A stretch of 64,000 nt of DNA, taken from JAICXG01 sp036825615. Lineage in GTDB: Bacteria > Verrucomicrobiota > Verrucomicrobiia > Chthoniobacterales > UBA10450. The notes under the pieces were generated by a model that searched no databases, had not been told where the DNA came from, and saw only the letters and a program-made list of their open reading frames with translations. The stretch's first letter is position 1. Each line of letters opens with the position of its first letter. Position numbers and translations under genes: made by a program. Shown piece by piece: positions 43,722 to 52,904 of this stretch. Location: contig DAISXY010000018.1 in NCBI GenBank assembly GCA_036825615.1, positions 1-64,000 on the forward strand, given 5' to 3'.

Positions 43722-43761
43722 CCCGTCGGGTTGAAGGATTTACTCCCCGAACGGGTTTTTT
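43722..43761 (+). terminator. intrinsic terminator after the aminotransferase gene
   Basis: CCCGTCGGG (43722-43730) pairs with CCCCGAACGGG (43745-43755) with one bulge, and six T residues follow. It is placed 75 bp after the stop of the + strand aminotransferase and before the FG-GAP operon. Confidence 0.7.
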
Positions 43762-43802
43762 GCTTGCCCCATCCGGCGGATTTTGGTAAACGCGACCGCA
43801 CC

Positions 43803-45284
43803 ATGGGGAGCCGGAGCGACTTGCGTTTAGCTTTTAAGGAGTCTGTAAATTCGGTTCGATCGCTGCGGAATAGTCATCCCGCAGCGGGTTGGCGGATGGT
43901 TTTGGCAGCCGGTCTCGCGCTGCTGCTGATGCCAATCATGACCGCGCGAGCGACGACGGTGCTGGACCCCAAACCGCAACCCGCATCCACGCTGTTTGGC
44001 TGGGCCGTAGCCAACGCTGGCGACCTGAACGGCGATGGCGTTCCCGACCTGGTGGTGGGTGCGCCAGCCCAGGATGGCGAATTCGCTGGCCCGCCCGGAT
44101 TTGGCCCGCCTCAGAACGTTGGGAAGGTTTTTTTGATCAGCGGTGCGGATTTCAGTGTGATCAGGGAGCTGGATGATCCTGATTTTCAAATGGAGACGCA
44201 GGAAAAGTTTGCCGGCCAGCTTGGCAGTTCCGTTGCCGTGATCGCGGATCTGAACGGCGACGAGATACCGGAGGTGCTCGCCGGCCTGCCTCATCACAAT
44301 GTGGAGGATGTGGATCAGGGTGAAAAGACGATCAACACCGGACGCGCCTATATCTTTAGTGGAGGCGATGGCGCCGTGCTCTTCACGCTCGACCCGACAG
44401 AGCCGCAGGAACAGGGGAAATTCGGATTTTCCGTGGACAATCTGGGCGATGTAAATGGCGACGGAGTTGCTGATGTTCTGATTGGGGAGCCCGGCAGAAA
44501 TATTGGAGGTGAAGACGGCGTGGTCCTGGTCGGTGCCGCCTACATTTATAGCGGGGCGGATGGAAGTCTCATTCGCAGGCTGGACCATCCGGCGGCGGGC
44601 GGAAAAGAAGTCGGTGCCGCGTTTGGATCTGCCGTGGCCAACGCCGGCGATATCGATCGTGACGGAGTCGCCGACGCACTGATCGGCGCGCCCAGCGGCG
44701 GCGAGGCTTTTCTATTCAGCGGTCGTACTGGAGCGCTCCTTCGCACGATCAACTCCCCGGTTGCCGAGAAAAAGCAGCACTCCTTCGGATTTGCCGTCGC
44801 GGGTGGCCGCGACCTTGATCGAGATGGCATTCCGGATTATGCGATCGGCGCTCCCCTGCTTAATGCTTCCCGCGGCCTCGTATTCGTCTTCAAGGGCAGT
44901 GACGGCAGCCTGCTCTACCAACTGAGAGTTCCGCGGGCGCAATCCTTTGCCAGGTTTGGCCACTCCATCATTCTTGCACCGGATGTGACCGGCGATGGCG
45001 TTCCGGACATCATCGCGGGTGCGCCGGATCAGGACGTCAACGGGCTGGTCAACGCCGGCCAGATTTTCACCTTTAGCGGGGCCAATGGGAAACTCTTCCA
45101 GACGCTGACGAGCGCGGTTCCGCAGGCGTTTGCCAGCTTTGGCAGCGCGCTGGCCGTGGCCGATTTCGACGGCGATGGAACACCAACCCCGGTCGCCGGC
45201 ACACCGCACGAAACGGCCGATATCATCCAACCCGATGGCGACGTTGACACCTTTGCTCACATCGGCCAAATCGAAATTCAGTAG
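43803..45284 (+). CDS. exported FG-GAP (integrin-alpha-like) repeat protein
   Basis: The 493-residue protein has an extended N-terminus, a hydrophobic signal (MVLAAGLALLLMPIMTARA; ATG 43896 is an alternative start) and about seven FG-GAP repeats. Each repeat has the pattern FGxAVANAGDLNGDGVPDLVVGAP, with calcium-binding DxNxDGxxD loops. It probably forms a seven-blade propeller on or outside the cell. It is the first gene of a three-gene run with another FG-GAP protein (18 bp gap) and a DUF1111 cytochrome (12 bp gap). It contains no exact CCTAACGA copy. Confidence 0.86.
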   Translation: MGSRSDLRLAFKESVNSVRSLRNSHPAAGWRMVLAAGLALLLMPIMTARATTVLDPKPQPASTLFGWAVANAGDLNGDGVPDLVVGAPAQDGEFAGPPGFGPPQNVGKVFLISGADFSVIRELDDPDFQMETQEKFAGQLGSSVAVIADLNGDEIPEVLAGLPHHNVEDVDQGEKTINTGRAYIFSGGDGAVLFTLDPTEPQEQGKFGFSVDNLGDVNGDGVADVLIGEPGRNIGGEDGVVLVGAAYIYSGADGSLIRRLDHPAAGGKEVGAAFGSAVANAGDIDRDGVADALIGAPSGGEAFLFSGRTGALLRTINSPVAEKKQHSFGFAVAGGRDLDRDGIPDYAIGAPLLNASRGLVFVFKGSDGSLLYQLRVPRAQSFARFGHSIILAPDVTGDGVPDIIAGAPDQDVNGLVNAGQIFTFSGANGKLFQTLTSAVPQAFASFGSALAVADFDGDGTPTPVAGTPHETADIIQPDGDVDTFAHIGQIEIQ

Positions 45285-45302
45285 AAAGGAGAAGCCCAAG
45301 CG

Positions 45303-46496
45303 ATGAAAACGATTCTCCTTTCGATCCTGGGCCCGATCGCTTTCGCCGCACTCACGCTCGCCCCCGCATATGGCAACCACCGCACCGGCTCTTTCGCACT
45401 TCCGGAATTAATTGCTGCTGGTGATTTCGACCGGGACGGCGACCTCGACCTGGCGGTCAACGTCACCGGGTTTGACAACGTGACCTTATTCCGGGGTGAC
45501 GGCGCGGGTGGATTTACTCTCTATGGTCACGTCGGATCCGACACTCTGACCAAAGGACTGGCGGTGGCGGACTTGGATGGCGATGGCCTGCTTGATTTTG
45601 CCGGCTGTGCAGCCTGGGGTTACGACCTCATTATTCATAAGGGTGATGGACTTGGAGGATTCGGTCACCGCGACCTGGTTTACAATGGTGACGGCGAACC
45701 GACCAGACTCGTCATCGGAGATTTCAACAACGACCGGCGGCCTGACATCGCGATGAATGGACCCGACGAAGGGATCATGCTGGTCTACCTGAACGATCGA
45801 AAAGGAGGCTTTCGTGTTCCGCCAGTGGAGATAGCAGGTATTCCGCACTCTTTCGGCCTCGCCGCGGCTGACTTTAACGGAGATGGCAACCTTGACCTCG
45901 CGGTCACCTCGATTGCCAACCCTATCACCGGGGCCGGCAGTTCCGTCTTCATCCTGCTGGGAGATGGCACCGGGCAGTTTACGGTCAAGGAAGCGCCTGC
46001 GGTGAATGCTTTCCCAACGAGTGTTCAGGCCGGTGACCTGAATAACGACGGCAAAGTGGACCTCGTAGTAGGTGGCGCTCAGCCCACTAACCAGACTGGT
46101 AACTACATCAACACTTTGCTCGGGGATGGCACCGGGCATTTCGTGCTCAAGCAAACAATTACGCTGGGCGCTGGTAGTCTGAAAGGCGAAATTGCTCTGG
46201 GCGACTTTGACGAAAACGGGAAGCTCGATCTTTGTTACCCGGTAACTTCACTTCAGATATCTCACGACCAGAGTACCTCGTTGCTCCTCTTCTTCGGGGA
46301 TGGTACCGGGAATCTGGTCCCTGGCCCCATTCTCACTGTCGAGGAGGAGCCTCATACTGTCGTCGCCGTGGACCTGAACAAGGACGGACACCTCGACCTG
46401 GTTAACTCCAATCGAACCTCCGGCACCATCTCAATTCTCCTGGGCGATGGTCATGGCAATTTCGGAACTCCGCTCTTCTACTCGGTTGTCAAATAA
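45303..46496 (+). CDS. exported FG-GAP/VCBS repeat protein
   Basis: The 397-residue protein has a signal peptide (MKTILLSILGPIAFAALTLA, then PAYG) and six to seven VCBS/FG-GAP units with calcium loops such as DFDRDGDLDLAV, DLDGDGLLDFAG, DFNNDRRPDIAM, DFNGDGNLDLAV and DLNNDGKVDLVVG. AAGGAG precedes ATG 45303. It is likely a partner of the adjacent FG-GAP protein and the c-type cytochrome in one operon. Confidence 0.87.
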   Translation: MKTILLSILGPIAFAALTLAPAYGNHRTGSFALPELIAAGDFDRDGDLDLAVNVTGFDNVTLFRGDGAGGFTLYGHVGSDTLTKGLAVADLDGDGLLDFAGCAAWGYDLIIHKGDGLGGFGHRDLVYNGDGEPTRLVIGDFNNDRRPDIAMNGPDEGIMLVYLNDRKGGFRVPPVEIAGIPHSFGLAAADFNGDGNLDLAVTSIANPITGAGSSVFILLGDGTGQFTVKEAPAVNAFPTSVQAGDLNNDGKVDLVVGGAQPTNQTGNYINTLLGDGTGHFVLKQTITLGAGSLKGEIALGDFDENGKLDLCYPVTSLQISHDQSTSLLLFFGDGTGNLVPGPILTVEEEPHTVVAVDLNKDGHLDLVNSNRTSGTISILLGDGHGNFGTPLFYSVVK

Positions 46497-46508
46497 CTTA
46501 ACCTAACA

Positions 46509-47849
46509 ATGAAAACACTAACTGGCTGCGTTACGTCACTAACTCTCACGGTCGCCGGCATCTTCTGTGTCGCTTCTGTGCAGGGTCAATCACTCCATAC
46601 TCCAACTCGCTACGACAGATTCATTCCGACAAGGGGGGCGCCGCCGGAAGCTCCGGCACGACTCCTGCCCACCGACACAACCAAACCAGGCAAGACCGGT
46701 TACGACTTCAAGACCAATGGTTACGCCCGGCAGGGACCGGAATTCGACAAGATCACCGAAGATAATGTGGACCCATTAGGCTCCTATAATGAGGCTCGCT
46801 TCGTCTTCGAAGAAGTCGAACGCCAGGACGACGGAGTAGGACCCGTCTACAATGCGCAGAGCTGTCGGGAATGCCATCAAAACGTTGTTACCGGCGGCGC
46901 CAGTCAGGTCCTGGTGCAGCGCACCGGCCACACCGAAAATGGCATTTTTTACGAATCCCTGGGCGGGTCACTCATCCAGTCGCGCGCGACTTACCCCGAT
47001 ATCGTTGAGCATGTCGTCGATACGGATGAAACAAGAGCGTTCCGAATCTCACCTGCTGGCCTCGGTGACGGTTATGTCGAGTGCATTGCAGATAGCACTT
47101 TGCTGGCGATTCGTGATGGCCAACCCCCAGACAAGCAGGGCCTCGCGCCGGAAGTGCCCGTGCTCGAAGGCGATGGCAGTGCCCGCATTGGCCGCTTCGG
47201 TTGGAAGGCTCAGCACGCCAGCCTGGTTTCGTTTGCGGCCGATGCTTATGTCAATGAAATGGGCATCACGAGCCCACTCTTCCCCGATGAAAACACTTCG
47301 AGCGGAAAGTACGTCGGGTACGGGACCGAGTACGATCCGGTTCCTGATCCGGAAGACGACGGGACTGATGTGGAAGCCTTCGCGCTTTTCCTCCGCTCGA
47401 CCACCGCACCGGCTCGGGGACAAATTACCAACGATGTCCGGCTCGGCGAAAACCGCTTCAATCAGGTTGGCTGTGCCGTCTGCCATGTCAGTTCGATTGT
47501 GACAGCTCCCGCGGGCACCCCGATCAACGGCGGGGCGTTCGCGGTTCCGAATGCCTTGGGAGATCGGCTCATTCACCCCTACAGTGACTTTCTCCTTCAC
47601 GACGTCGGGACCGGAGATGGGATTCCTATTTTGCCTTTGCCGGATTACGCGGACACCGCAAACAAGATGAAGACGGCTCCTTTGTGGGGGCTCCGCACTC
47701 GCAATCGGCTCATGCACGACGGTCTGTCGTCTACCCTGTATGACGCGATCGAGCGTCATGCGGGTCAGGCGGCGGATTCCGTTGCGCAGTTCAATGCGCT
47801 CACGGATGACGATAAGGCATTGGTTTACGCCTTCCTGAACTCACTCTAA
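46509..47849 (+). CDS. exported di-heme DUF1111 protein (thiol oxidoreductase-like)
   Basis: The 446-residue protein has a signal peptide (cleavage near VQGQ) and two c-type heme sites, CRECH near residue 118 and CAVCH near 325, the mark of the DUF1111 / putative di-heme peroxidase family. DGVGPVYNAQSC and TAPLWGLRTRNRLMHDG are also typical. It probably works in the periplasm in electron transfer or peroxide reduction. It completes the FG-GAP operon; a CCTAACAATG word lies at its start. The opening ATG is part of that word. Confidence 0.88.
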   Translation: MKTLTGCVTSLTLTVAGIFCVASVQGQSLHTPTRYDRFIPTRGAPPEAPARLLPTDTTKPGKTGYDFKTNGYARQGPEFDKITEDNVDPLGSYNEARFVFEEVERQDDGVGPVYNAQSCRECHQNVVTGGASQVLVQRTGHTENGIFYESLGGSLIQSRATYPDIVEHVVDTDETRAFRISPAGLGDGYVECIADSTLLAIRDGQPPDKQGLAPEVPVLEGDGSARIGRFGWKAQHASLVSFAADAYVNEMGITSPLFPDENTSSGKYVGYGTEYDPVPDPEDDGTDVEAFALFLRSTTAPARGQITNDVRLGENRFNQVGCAVCHVSSIVTAPAGTPINGGAFAVPNALGDRLIHPYSDFLLHDVGTGDGIPILPLPDYADTANKMKTAPLWGLRTRNRLMHDGLSSTLYDAIERHAGQAADSVAQFNALTDDDKALVYAFLNSL

Positions 47850-47888
47850 GTCTCTGCGACAGGAGCAAGTTACCGCACAACAGTAGGT

Positions 47889-47927
47889 AGTTGGCCGTCC
47901 GAGGCGATCGGTTCGGCCACGCCAACT
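47889..47927. terminator. hairpin between convergent genes
   Basis: AGTTGGC (47889-47895) pairs with GCCAACT (47921-47927), with an inner GGCCG/CGGCC pairing. It lies between the DUF1111 stop and the convergent small metallopeptidase gene. No T-run, so it may act only as a 3' stabiliser. Confidence 0.35.
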
Positions 47928-47936
47928 GGCCGCTCG

Positions 47937-48419
47937 TCAGGCAATCTCGTTTAACCCGAGGCCTGTGACGGCCGCGATCGCCTCCTGTTCCAGCGGCGCG
48001 GCGGGATAACCAATCGTGAGACATTCGCGCAGATACTGCCGCAGGAACGGTTCAATCCCGCCGAGCCGTTCGTATTGCGCGGTGTGGGCGAGTTCGTGCG
48101 CGACGAGGCGCCGCTCCCGCCAGCAATCGCGTCTCATGAAAATCCCGTAGCGCAAGGCCAGTCCGCGTGTTGCCGGAGTAAGGAACTGCACGGCCGCCGC
48201 GGCGGTCCGAAGGGTAAGATCGTCGGGCGTCGGCACGCTCGCGAGGCAAAGAAGCCGGACCCGCTCTGGCGCCCGAACCCCAAGCATCTTTGCATCGGCG
48301 GATTCCTCAGTCGAAAGCGGCACGCCTTCGCGCAAGATGCGCTTTTCCAAGGCTTCTGCCCAGCCGGCGGCCAGCGGCGGCAATCGGTCGAATTGGGCGA
48401 GGATGATTTCGCGCTTCAT
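47937..48419 (-). CDS. putative zinc metalloprotein with HExxH motif
   Basis: The 160-residue protein from ATG 48419 contains VAHELAHTAQYERLGG, an HExxH zinc-protease motif in the style of the DUF4157 group, and a downstream glutamate (PLEQEAIAA) that could be the third ligand. There is no signal peptide. A role cannot be assigned. It is divergent from pncB with a 125-bp gap. Confidence 0.75.
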   Translation of the reverse strand: MKREIILAQFDRLPPLAAGWAEALEKRILREGVPLSTEESADAKMLGVRAPERVRLLCLASVPTPDDLTLRTAAAAVQFLTPATRGLALRYGIFMRRDCWRERRLVAHELAHTAQYERLGGIEPFLRQYLRECLTIGYPAAPLEQEAIAAVTGLGLNEIA

Positions 48420-48544
48420 GTTTCGGCTTAATCTTGCACGCTGAAAAGCAGAGCAAAGCAAGCAAGCGAAGATTGGGCGCGAAGTTCGTCCTCGGGTCCC
48501 GGTGAGACTCGCAAGCGCGGTGGTTGCACTTACCTTAGCCAAGA

Positions 48545-50017
48545 ATGAAAACCGCGGCGCATACTTGGTCGGCGCTGAATACCGATCTCTATGAGTTGAC
48601 GATGGCCTGCGGCTATTGGAAAGCCGGGTTCCAGGATCACGAGGCCGTCTTTCACCTGCTCTTCCGAGAAAACCCGTTCGGCGGGCAGTTCACAGTCGCC
48701 TGTGGTTTGCCGGCAGCGATCGAGTTCCTGCAAGGATTCCATTTTAGCGAGGACGAGGTCGCCTGGCTGGCGGACCGGCGCGGGAACGATGGCGCGCCGG
48801 TATTCGACCGCGGGTTTCTGGAATGGCTGGGCGACCTGCGCATCGGTTGCGATGTCGACGCGGTTGCGGAAGGGACGATTGTTTTCCCTAACGAACCCAT
48901 GATGCGGGTGAGCGGACCGATGATTGATTGCCAGATCATCGAAACGGCCTTGCTCAACCTCCTCAATTTCCAAAGCCTGATTGCGACCAAGGCCGCGCGC
49001 GTCTGTCTCGCGGCGGGCAGTGATCGCGTGATCGAATACGGTTTGCGTCGCGCGCAGGGGCTGGAAGGCGGGCTGAGCGCCAGCCGCGCGGCTTACATCG
49101 GCGGCTGCGCCGGCACCTCCAATTTGCTTGCCGGGCAGCGCTACGGCATTCCGGTCAGCGGCACCCAGGCCCACAGTTGGATCATGTTTTTCGAGAGTGA
49201 AACCGAAGCTTTCGAGACCTATGCCAGGGTCATGCCTAACAATGCCGTGTTCCTCGTTGACACTTATGACTCGCTCACCGGCTTGCGGCGCGCGCTCGAG
49301 GCGGGCCGCGGGTTGCGCGCGCGCGGCCATGAATTCATCGGCATTCGGCTTGATTCGGGCGATCGCGTCGCGCTCAGCATCGCAGCGCGCCGGATGCTCG
49401 ACGAAGCTGGTTTTCCAAGCGCGCTCATCGTTTGTTCCGGCGACCTCGACGAGCATGCGATCGCGGAGATGAAGGCGCGCGGCGCGAAGATTGACGTCTG
49501 GGGCGTCGGAACGAAGCTCGTCACCGGCTGCCCGGACGCGGCCCTGAATGGGATTTACAAACTCGGCGCCGTGCGCACTCCCGGTGGAAAATGGCAACCC
49601 CGGCTCAAGCTTTCCGATGAGCCGGGTAAGACTTCCTGTCCGGGACGATTGCAGGTGCGCCGGTCTCGCGATGCGCAAGGGCAGTTTGTCGGTGACGCCA
49701 TTTACGACCTTGAGACAGGCTTGACGGACCCCGGTGCGTGCGTCGATCTGACGACAGGAGCGCTGCTCGAAATCAAAGGCGTGACGGAATCTTTCGATCT
49801 ACTCGCACCTGTCTTGCGCGGAGGCGGGTTGGTTGGTGCGTTTCCTTCGATCGAGCAGTCGCGCCAGCTTGCCCAGAGGCAGCTCGCCTCCCTGCCGCCC
49901 GCAACCCGACAATTGCAAAACCCAACGCCTTACCCTGTTGGGCTTGAGAGCGCGCTCTACCGGCTGAGGGAGGATTTGATTTCGCGCGCGCGCAAGGAGG
50001 CACAGGAGCCGGGATGA
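48545..50017 (+). CDS. pncB: nicotinate phosphoribosyltransferase
   Basis: Converts nicotinate and PRPP to nicotinate mononucleotide, the first Preiss-Handler step. The 490-residue protein starts NTDLYELTMACGYWKAG and contains GLRRAQGLEGGLSASRAAYIGG, GTQAHSWIMFF with the catalytic histidine, and a GIRLDSGD loop. Its stop overlaps the pncA start by 4 bp, so the two enzymes form a coupled salvage operon. Confidence 0.95.
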   Translation: MKTAAHTWSALNTDLYELTMACGYWKAGFQDHEAVFHLLFRENPFGGQFTVACGLPAAIEFLQGFHFSEDEVAWLADRRGNDGAPVFDRGFLEWLGDLRIGCDVDAVAEGTIVFPNEPMMRVSGPMIDCQIIETALLNLLNFQSLIATKAARVCLAAGSDRVIEYGLRRAQGLEGGLSASRAAYIGGCAGTSNLLAGQRYGIPVSGTQAHSWIMFFESETEAFETYARVMPNNAVFLVDTYDSLTGLRRALEAGRGLRARGHEFIGIRLDSGDRVALSIAARRMLDEAGFPSALIVCSGDLDEHAIAEMKARGAKIDVWGVGTKLVTGCPDAALNGIYKLGAVRTPGGKWQPRLKLSDEPGKTSCPGRLQVRRSRDAQGQFVGDAIYDLETGLTDPGACVDLTTGALLEIKGVTESFDLLAPVLRGGGLVGAFPSIEQSRQLAQRQLASLPPATRQLQNPTPYPVGLESALYRLREDLISRARKEAQEPG

Positions 50018-50637
50018 AGGCACTCATCATGGTCGATCTGCAGAATGATTTCATGCCTGGTGGAGCGCTTGCCGTTCCGCGCGGGGACGAAATCGTGCCG
50101 CTGGCGAACCAACTTCAATCGCTCTTCCCGCTTGTTCTTGCCACGCAGGATTGGCATCCGCCCGATCACGGCAGTTTCGCCGCGAATCATCCCGGCAAGA
50201 GACCGGGCGAGCGCATCCTCCTCGATGGCATTGAGCAGATCCTTTGGCCGGTACACTGCGTCCAGCAGACGCCGGGCGCGGCCTTTTTCCCCGCTCTCGA
50301 CCGGAGCCGGATCGCCGCGGTTTTTCAGAAGGGAACTGATCCGCGGATCGACAGCTACAGCACCTTCTTCGACAACGCGCGTCGGCGGGCCACAGGGCTG
50401 GCCGATTACCTGCGCACCGAAGGCGCGACCACCGTTTACCTGCTCGGCCTGGCGCTCGATTATTGCGTGAAATTCAGCGCCCTCGATGCCCGGCAACTTG
50501 GGTTCGACACCTGCGTGATCGTGGACGCCTGCCGCGGGATCGCGCTCCAGCCCGGAGATGTGGATGAGGCGCTCGCGGAAATGCGGCGCGCGGACGTGGT
50601 CTTGGTGCAAAGCCACGATCTGCTCAAGACCGCTTGA
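50014..50637 (+). CDS. pncA: nicotinamidase
   Basis: Hydrolyses nicotinamide to nicotinate, feeding PncB. The 207-residue isochorismatase-fold enzyme has the catalytic triad: Asp10 in VDLQNDF, the lysine in FQKGTD and the cysteine in LALDYCVKF. Metal ligands in DWHPPDHGSFAANH are present. It is coupled to pncB by a 4-bp overlap. The 229 bp before the P-II gene contain a CCTAACAGG variant and no gene. Confidence 0.94.
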   Translation: MKALIMVDLQNDFMPGGALAVPRGDEIVPLANQLQSLFPLVLATQDWHPPDHGSFAANHPGKRPGERILLDGIEQILWPVHCVQQTPGAAFFPALDRSRIAAVFQKGTDPRIDSYSTFFDNARRRATGLADYLRTEGATTVYLLGLALDYCVKFSALDARQLGFDTCVIVDACRGIALQPGDVDEALAEMRRADVVLVQSHDLLKTA

Positions 50638-50866
50638 TCCGACGGTCGTGCCCGCCGATTCGATTGCTCCGAGCAGTTACATCTTTCAGCGGCCTGTGTC
50701 CGGCATCCGGCCTCGGGCGGAGCGAAAATCTTTTCCGACCAAATCGTGCGGATCCTTCGGCAAAGCGCGCTCGCCTAACAGGTAATGGCCGGCAGAGATG
50801 GAGCAAAATGCGATCTTGCGCGCACGGCCTGCTTGCGCTTTAAGCCTCCGGTTCTAGTATGCCCGC

Positions 50867-51205
50867 GTGAAAAAAATCGAGGCCATCATCAAGCCCTTTA
50901 AGATGGAGGACGTGCGCGAGGCCCTCGCCGAGATCGGCGTCGAAGGAATGACGGTGAGCGAAGTGAAAGGCTTCGGCCGGCAGAAGGGACACACCGAAAT
51001 TTACCGTGGGAGCGAATACACGGTGGATTTCCTCCCCAAGGTTAAGCTCGAGATCGTGATCGCGGACGAGCTTGCCTCGCGCGCCGTCGATCTCATCACT
51101 CAGGCCGCCAAGACCGGCAAGATCGGTGACGGCAAAGTCTTCGTCACCGAGGTGGAACAGGCGATCCGGATTCGCACTGGCGAACGCGGAGCCGAGGCGG
51201 TCTGA
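50867..51205 (+). CDS. glnB: nitrogen regulatory P-II protein
   Basis: The 112-residue trimeric signal protein senses 2-oxoglutarate, ATP and ADP. The starting MKKIEAIIKPFKMEDVREAL is standard, the T-loop GHTEIYRGSEYTVDFLPK keeps the uridylylatable tyrosine (SEY), and GKIGDGKVFV is the nucleotide loop. The start codon is GTG 50867. No amtB or glnA is adjacent, so GlnB versus GlnK cannot be decided. Confidence 0.93.
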   Translation: MKKIEAIIKPFKMEDVREALAEIGVEGMTVSEVKGFGRQKGHTEIYRGSEYTVDFLPKVKLEIVIADELASRAVDLITQAAKTGKIGDGKVFVTEVEQAIRIRTGERGAEAV

Positions 51206-51258
51206 CAACTGTTTCTGGGCGGAATGTGCGGGGTTGCCGATTTTCTCGATGCCGCGCT

Positions 51259-51343
51259 TCGCCCTCACTGCCGCGCTGCGCGCGCGCGTCTCTCCCCCGG
51301 GGAGAGAGATGGATTGCGCAGATTAAGATGAGGATCTGCAATT
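51259..51343. repeat. dispersed repeat, family A copy 2 (reverse, shortened)
   Basis: CGCCCTCACTGCCGCGCTGC, CGCGCGCGTC, CTCCCCCGGGGAGAGAGATG, then GATTGCGCAGATTAAG match family A in reverse orientation. The central GCCGGGC part is missing. Together with the repeat at 51469 it fills the 368-bp gene-free stretch 51206-51573 between the P-II and uppP genes; I see no gene there. Confidence 0.7.
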
Positions 51344-51468
51344 CTTCTTCGGCTGCCGGCCATCGACCTCGTAACCCGGAGACCAGATCCGACGCGATGA
51401 GCGGATGCACTGCCAGCAGTCGGCGTCCTCACTGGGAGACCAGATTCTGCGCACTGGGTGGACGCGAT

Positions 51469-51519
51469 CCCTCTCCCAGTGGGAGGCGGACGGCGCCAGC
51501 CGCCGGTGAAGGCACCTCG
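51469..51519. repeat. dispersed repeat, family C copy 1
   Basis: CCCTCTCCCAGTGGGAGG, a GCGGACGGCGCCAGCCGCC palindrome, then GGTGAAGGCACCTCG. The same order occurs at 63575-63627. Both copies sit next to family A copies and share its GTGAGGGCAGCTCG-like end. Confidence 0.7.
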
Positions 51520-51573
51520 AGGTATTCACCAGGCTCGCGCCGCCTGAAGGTGACACGGTAGATCTAATTCCGC

Positions 51574-52440
51574 GTGCACGATTACCTGCTCTCCATCCTG
51601 CTCGGCATCCTCGAAGGCTTGACCGAATTTCTCCCCGTCAGCTCGACCGCACACCTGCGGATCGCGGAAGCTTTCTCGCAGATCGACCTCGCGAACGGCT
51701 TCTGGAAAATGTACAGCATCGTCATCCAGCTCGGCGCGATCATCGCTCTGACTGCATTTTTCTGGCGTCGGATCCTCAAGTTTCTGCGCACGTTTCCAGC
51801 CGGTGAAAGCGGCGATCGCACAATCCTGAATCATCCCCTCAGTCTCGTCGGAATCGCCTTTGTCGTGACGGCGGTGCCGGCATTTTTCCTCACGAAGTTA
51901 ATCGGCAAAAATCTCGAGAGCCTGCGCGTGATGGGCTGGGCGTTGCTTATCGGCGGCATTGTCATGTGGGTGGTGGATTCGCTTTTTGTCAGGCCGCGGA
52001 TTGAGCGGATGGAAAAGGCGACGCTGCCGATCGCGATCTGGATCGGCGCGGTCCAGATTCTCTCGGCCATTTTCCCGGGGACTTCGCGTTCCATGTGCAC
52101 GATCGCGGCCGGCCAGGTCGCGGGCATGTCGCGTGCGGCCGCGCTCGAGTTTTCCTTTTTTCTCTCGATCCCGACGATGTTCGTCGCCACCGGTTACGAC
52201 CTTTGGAAAACGGTGAAACCGCATGCTGCGACCGAAGCGATCGCGCCGCTGACGATGACGCCGCATCTCTGGCTGGTGCTGGCGATTGGTTTTGTCGCTG
52301 CCTTCATCTCGGCTTTTGCGGTTGTGACCTGGTTTCTTCACTGGGTCCGCCGGCATGGCTTCACTCCTTTCGCGGTTTATCGGATTCTGCTCGGAACGGC
52401 CTTGCTCATCATGCTGGCGCGCGGCGTAGTTGGCCGTTAA
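51574..52440 (+). CDS. uppP: undecaprenyl-diphosphatase
   Basis: Recycles undecaprenyl pyrophosphate to the monophosphate lipid carrier of cell-wall synthesis. The 288-residue, roughly 8-helix protein has EGLTEFLPVSSTAHL at residues 14-28 and PGTSRSMCTIAAGQVAGMSR, the two conserved catalytic regions of the BacA/UppP family. It starts at GTG 51574. The uppS gene that makes its lipid lies 2.2 kb downstream. Confidence 0.94.
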   Translation: MHDYLLSILLGILEGLTEFLPVSSTAHLRIAEAFSQIDLANGFWKMYSIVIQLGAIIALTAFFWRRILKFLRTFPAGESGDRTILNHPLSLVGIAFVVTAVPAFFLTKLIGKNLESLRVMGWALLIGGIVMWVVDSLFVRPRIERMEKATLPIAIWIGAVQILSAIFPGTSRSMCTIAAGQVAGMSRAAALEFSFFLSIPTMFVATGYDLWKTVKPHAATEAIAPLTMTPHLWLVLAIGFVAAFISAFAVVTWFLHWVRRHGFTPFAVYRILLGTALLIMLARGVVGR

Positions 52441-52464
52441 CCGGAAAGGGCTTAGAATCGGCAC

Positions 52465-52866
52465 GTGCAAACCGAGGTCATTCTGCCCGATCTCCAAAGC
52501 TGCGTGTTATGTGAAGATGTGCGCTGCGAATTCAACGGCATGCAAACCCTCGTCGGGGTTCTGAATGTCGTCCCGACGCCAAAGCTGCCGGTGAATTACC
52601 TCCGCCTCTGCATCTGGACGCGCTGGTGCAGCGGGGCGGGGCGGTTCCATCAGCGCTCCAAAATCGTCGGCCCGGATGATACGCAAACGATCGCGCAGGC
52701 GGAGGTCGATTTCGAGCTCAAGCAAATGGAAGGTCACGCCACCAATGTGCATTACTTTGGCGGGGTGCAGTTCCAGCAGTTCGGGCTGCATCACGTCGAG
52801 ATCTACCTCGGCGATGAGCTGAAGCTGCGTTTTCCCCTCCCGGTGATCCAGGTCAAGCCGGCCTAA
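52465..52866 (+). CDS. DUF6941-like small protein
   Basis: The 133-residue protein from GTG 52465 starts QTEVILPDLQSCVLCEDVRC, followed by FNGMQTLVGVLNVVP, the pattern I recall for the DUF6941 family (LCEDVR then GKQTLVGV). It is predicted to be beta-rich. Function is unknown. Its stop lies in a CCTAACGA copy (52862). Confidence 0.75.
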   Translation: MQTEVILPDLQSCVLCEDVRCEFNGMQTLVGVLNVVPTPKLPVNYLRLCIWTRWCSGAGRFHQRSKIVGPDDTQTIAQAEVDFELKQMEGHATNVHYFGGVQFQQFGLHHVEIYLGDELKLRFPLPVIQVKPA

Positions 52867-52904
52867 CGAATTACCGGTCCCGAGCGGATCACATTGTCCA
52901 AACC

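Noticed and set aside
50820..50850. A possible sigma-54 promoter (GGCCTGCTTGCGC) before the P-II gene
   Set aside because: Spacing between GG and GC is 9, not the required 10, and the flanking consensus is poor.
51226..51561. A 111-codon frame between the P-II and uppP genes
   Set aside because: It lies wholly in repeat DNA and its translation resembles other repeat readings (for example a shared SPPGREMDCAD-like stretch).
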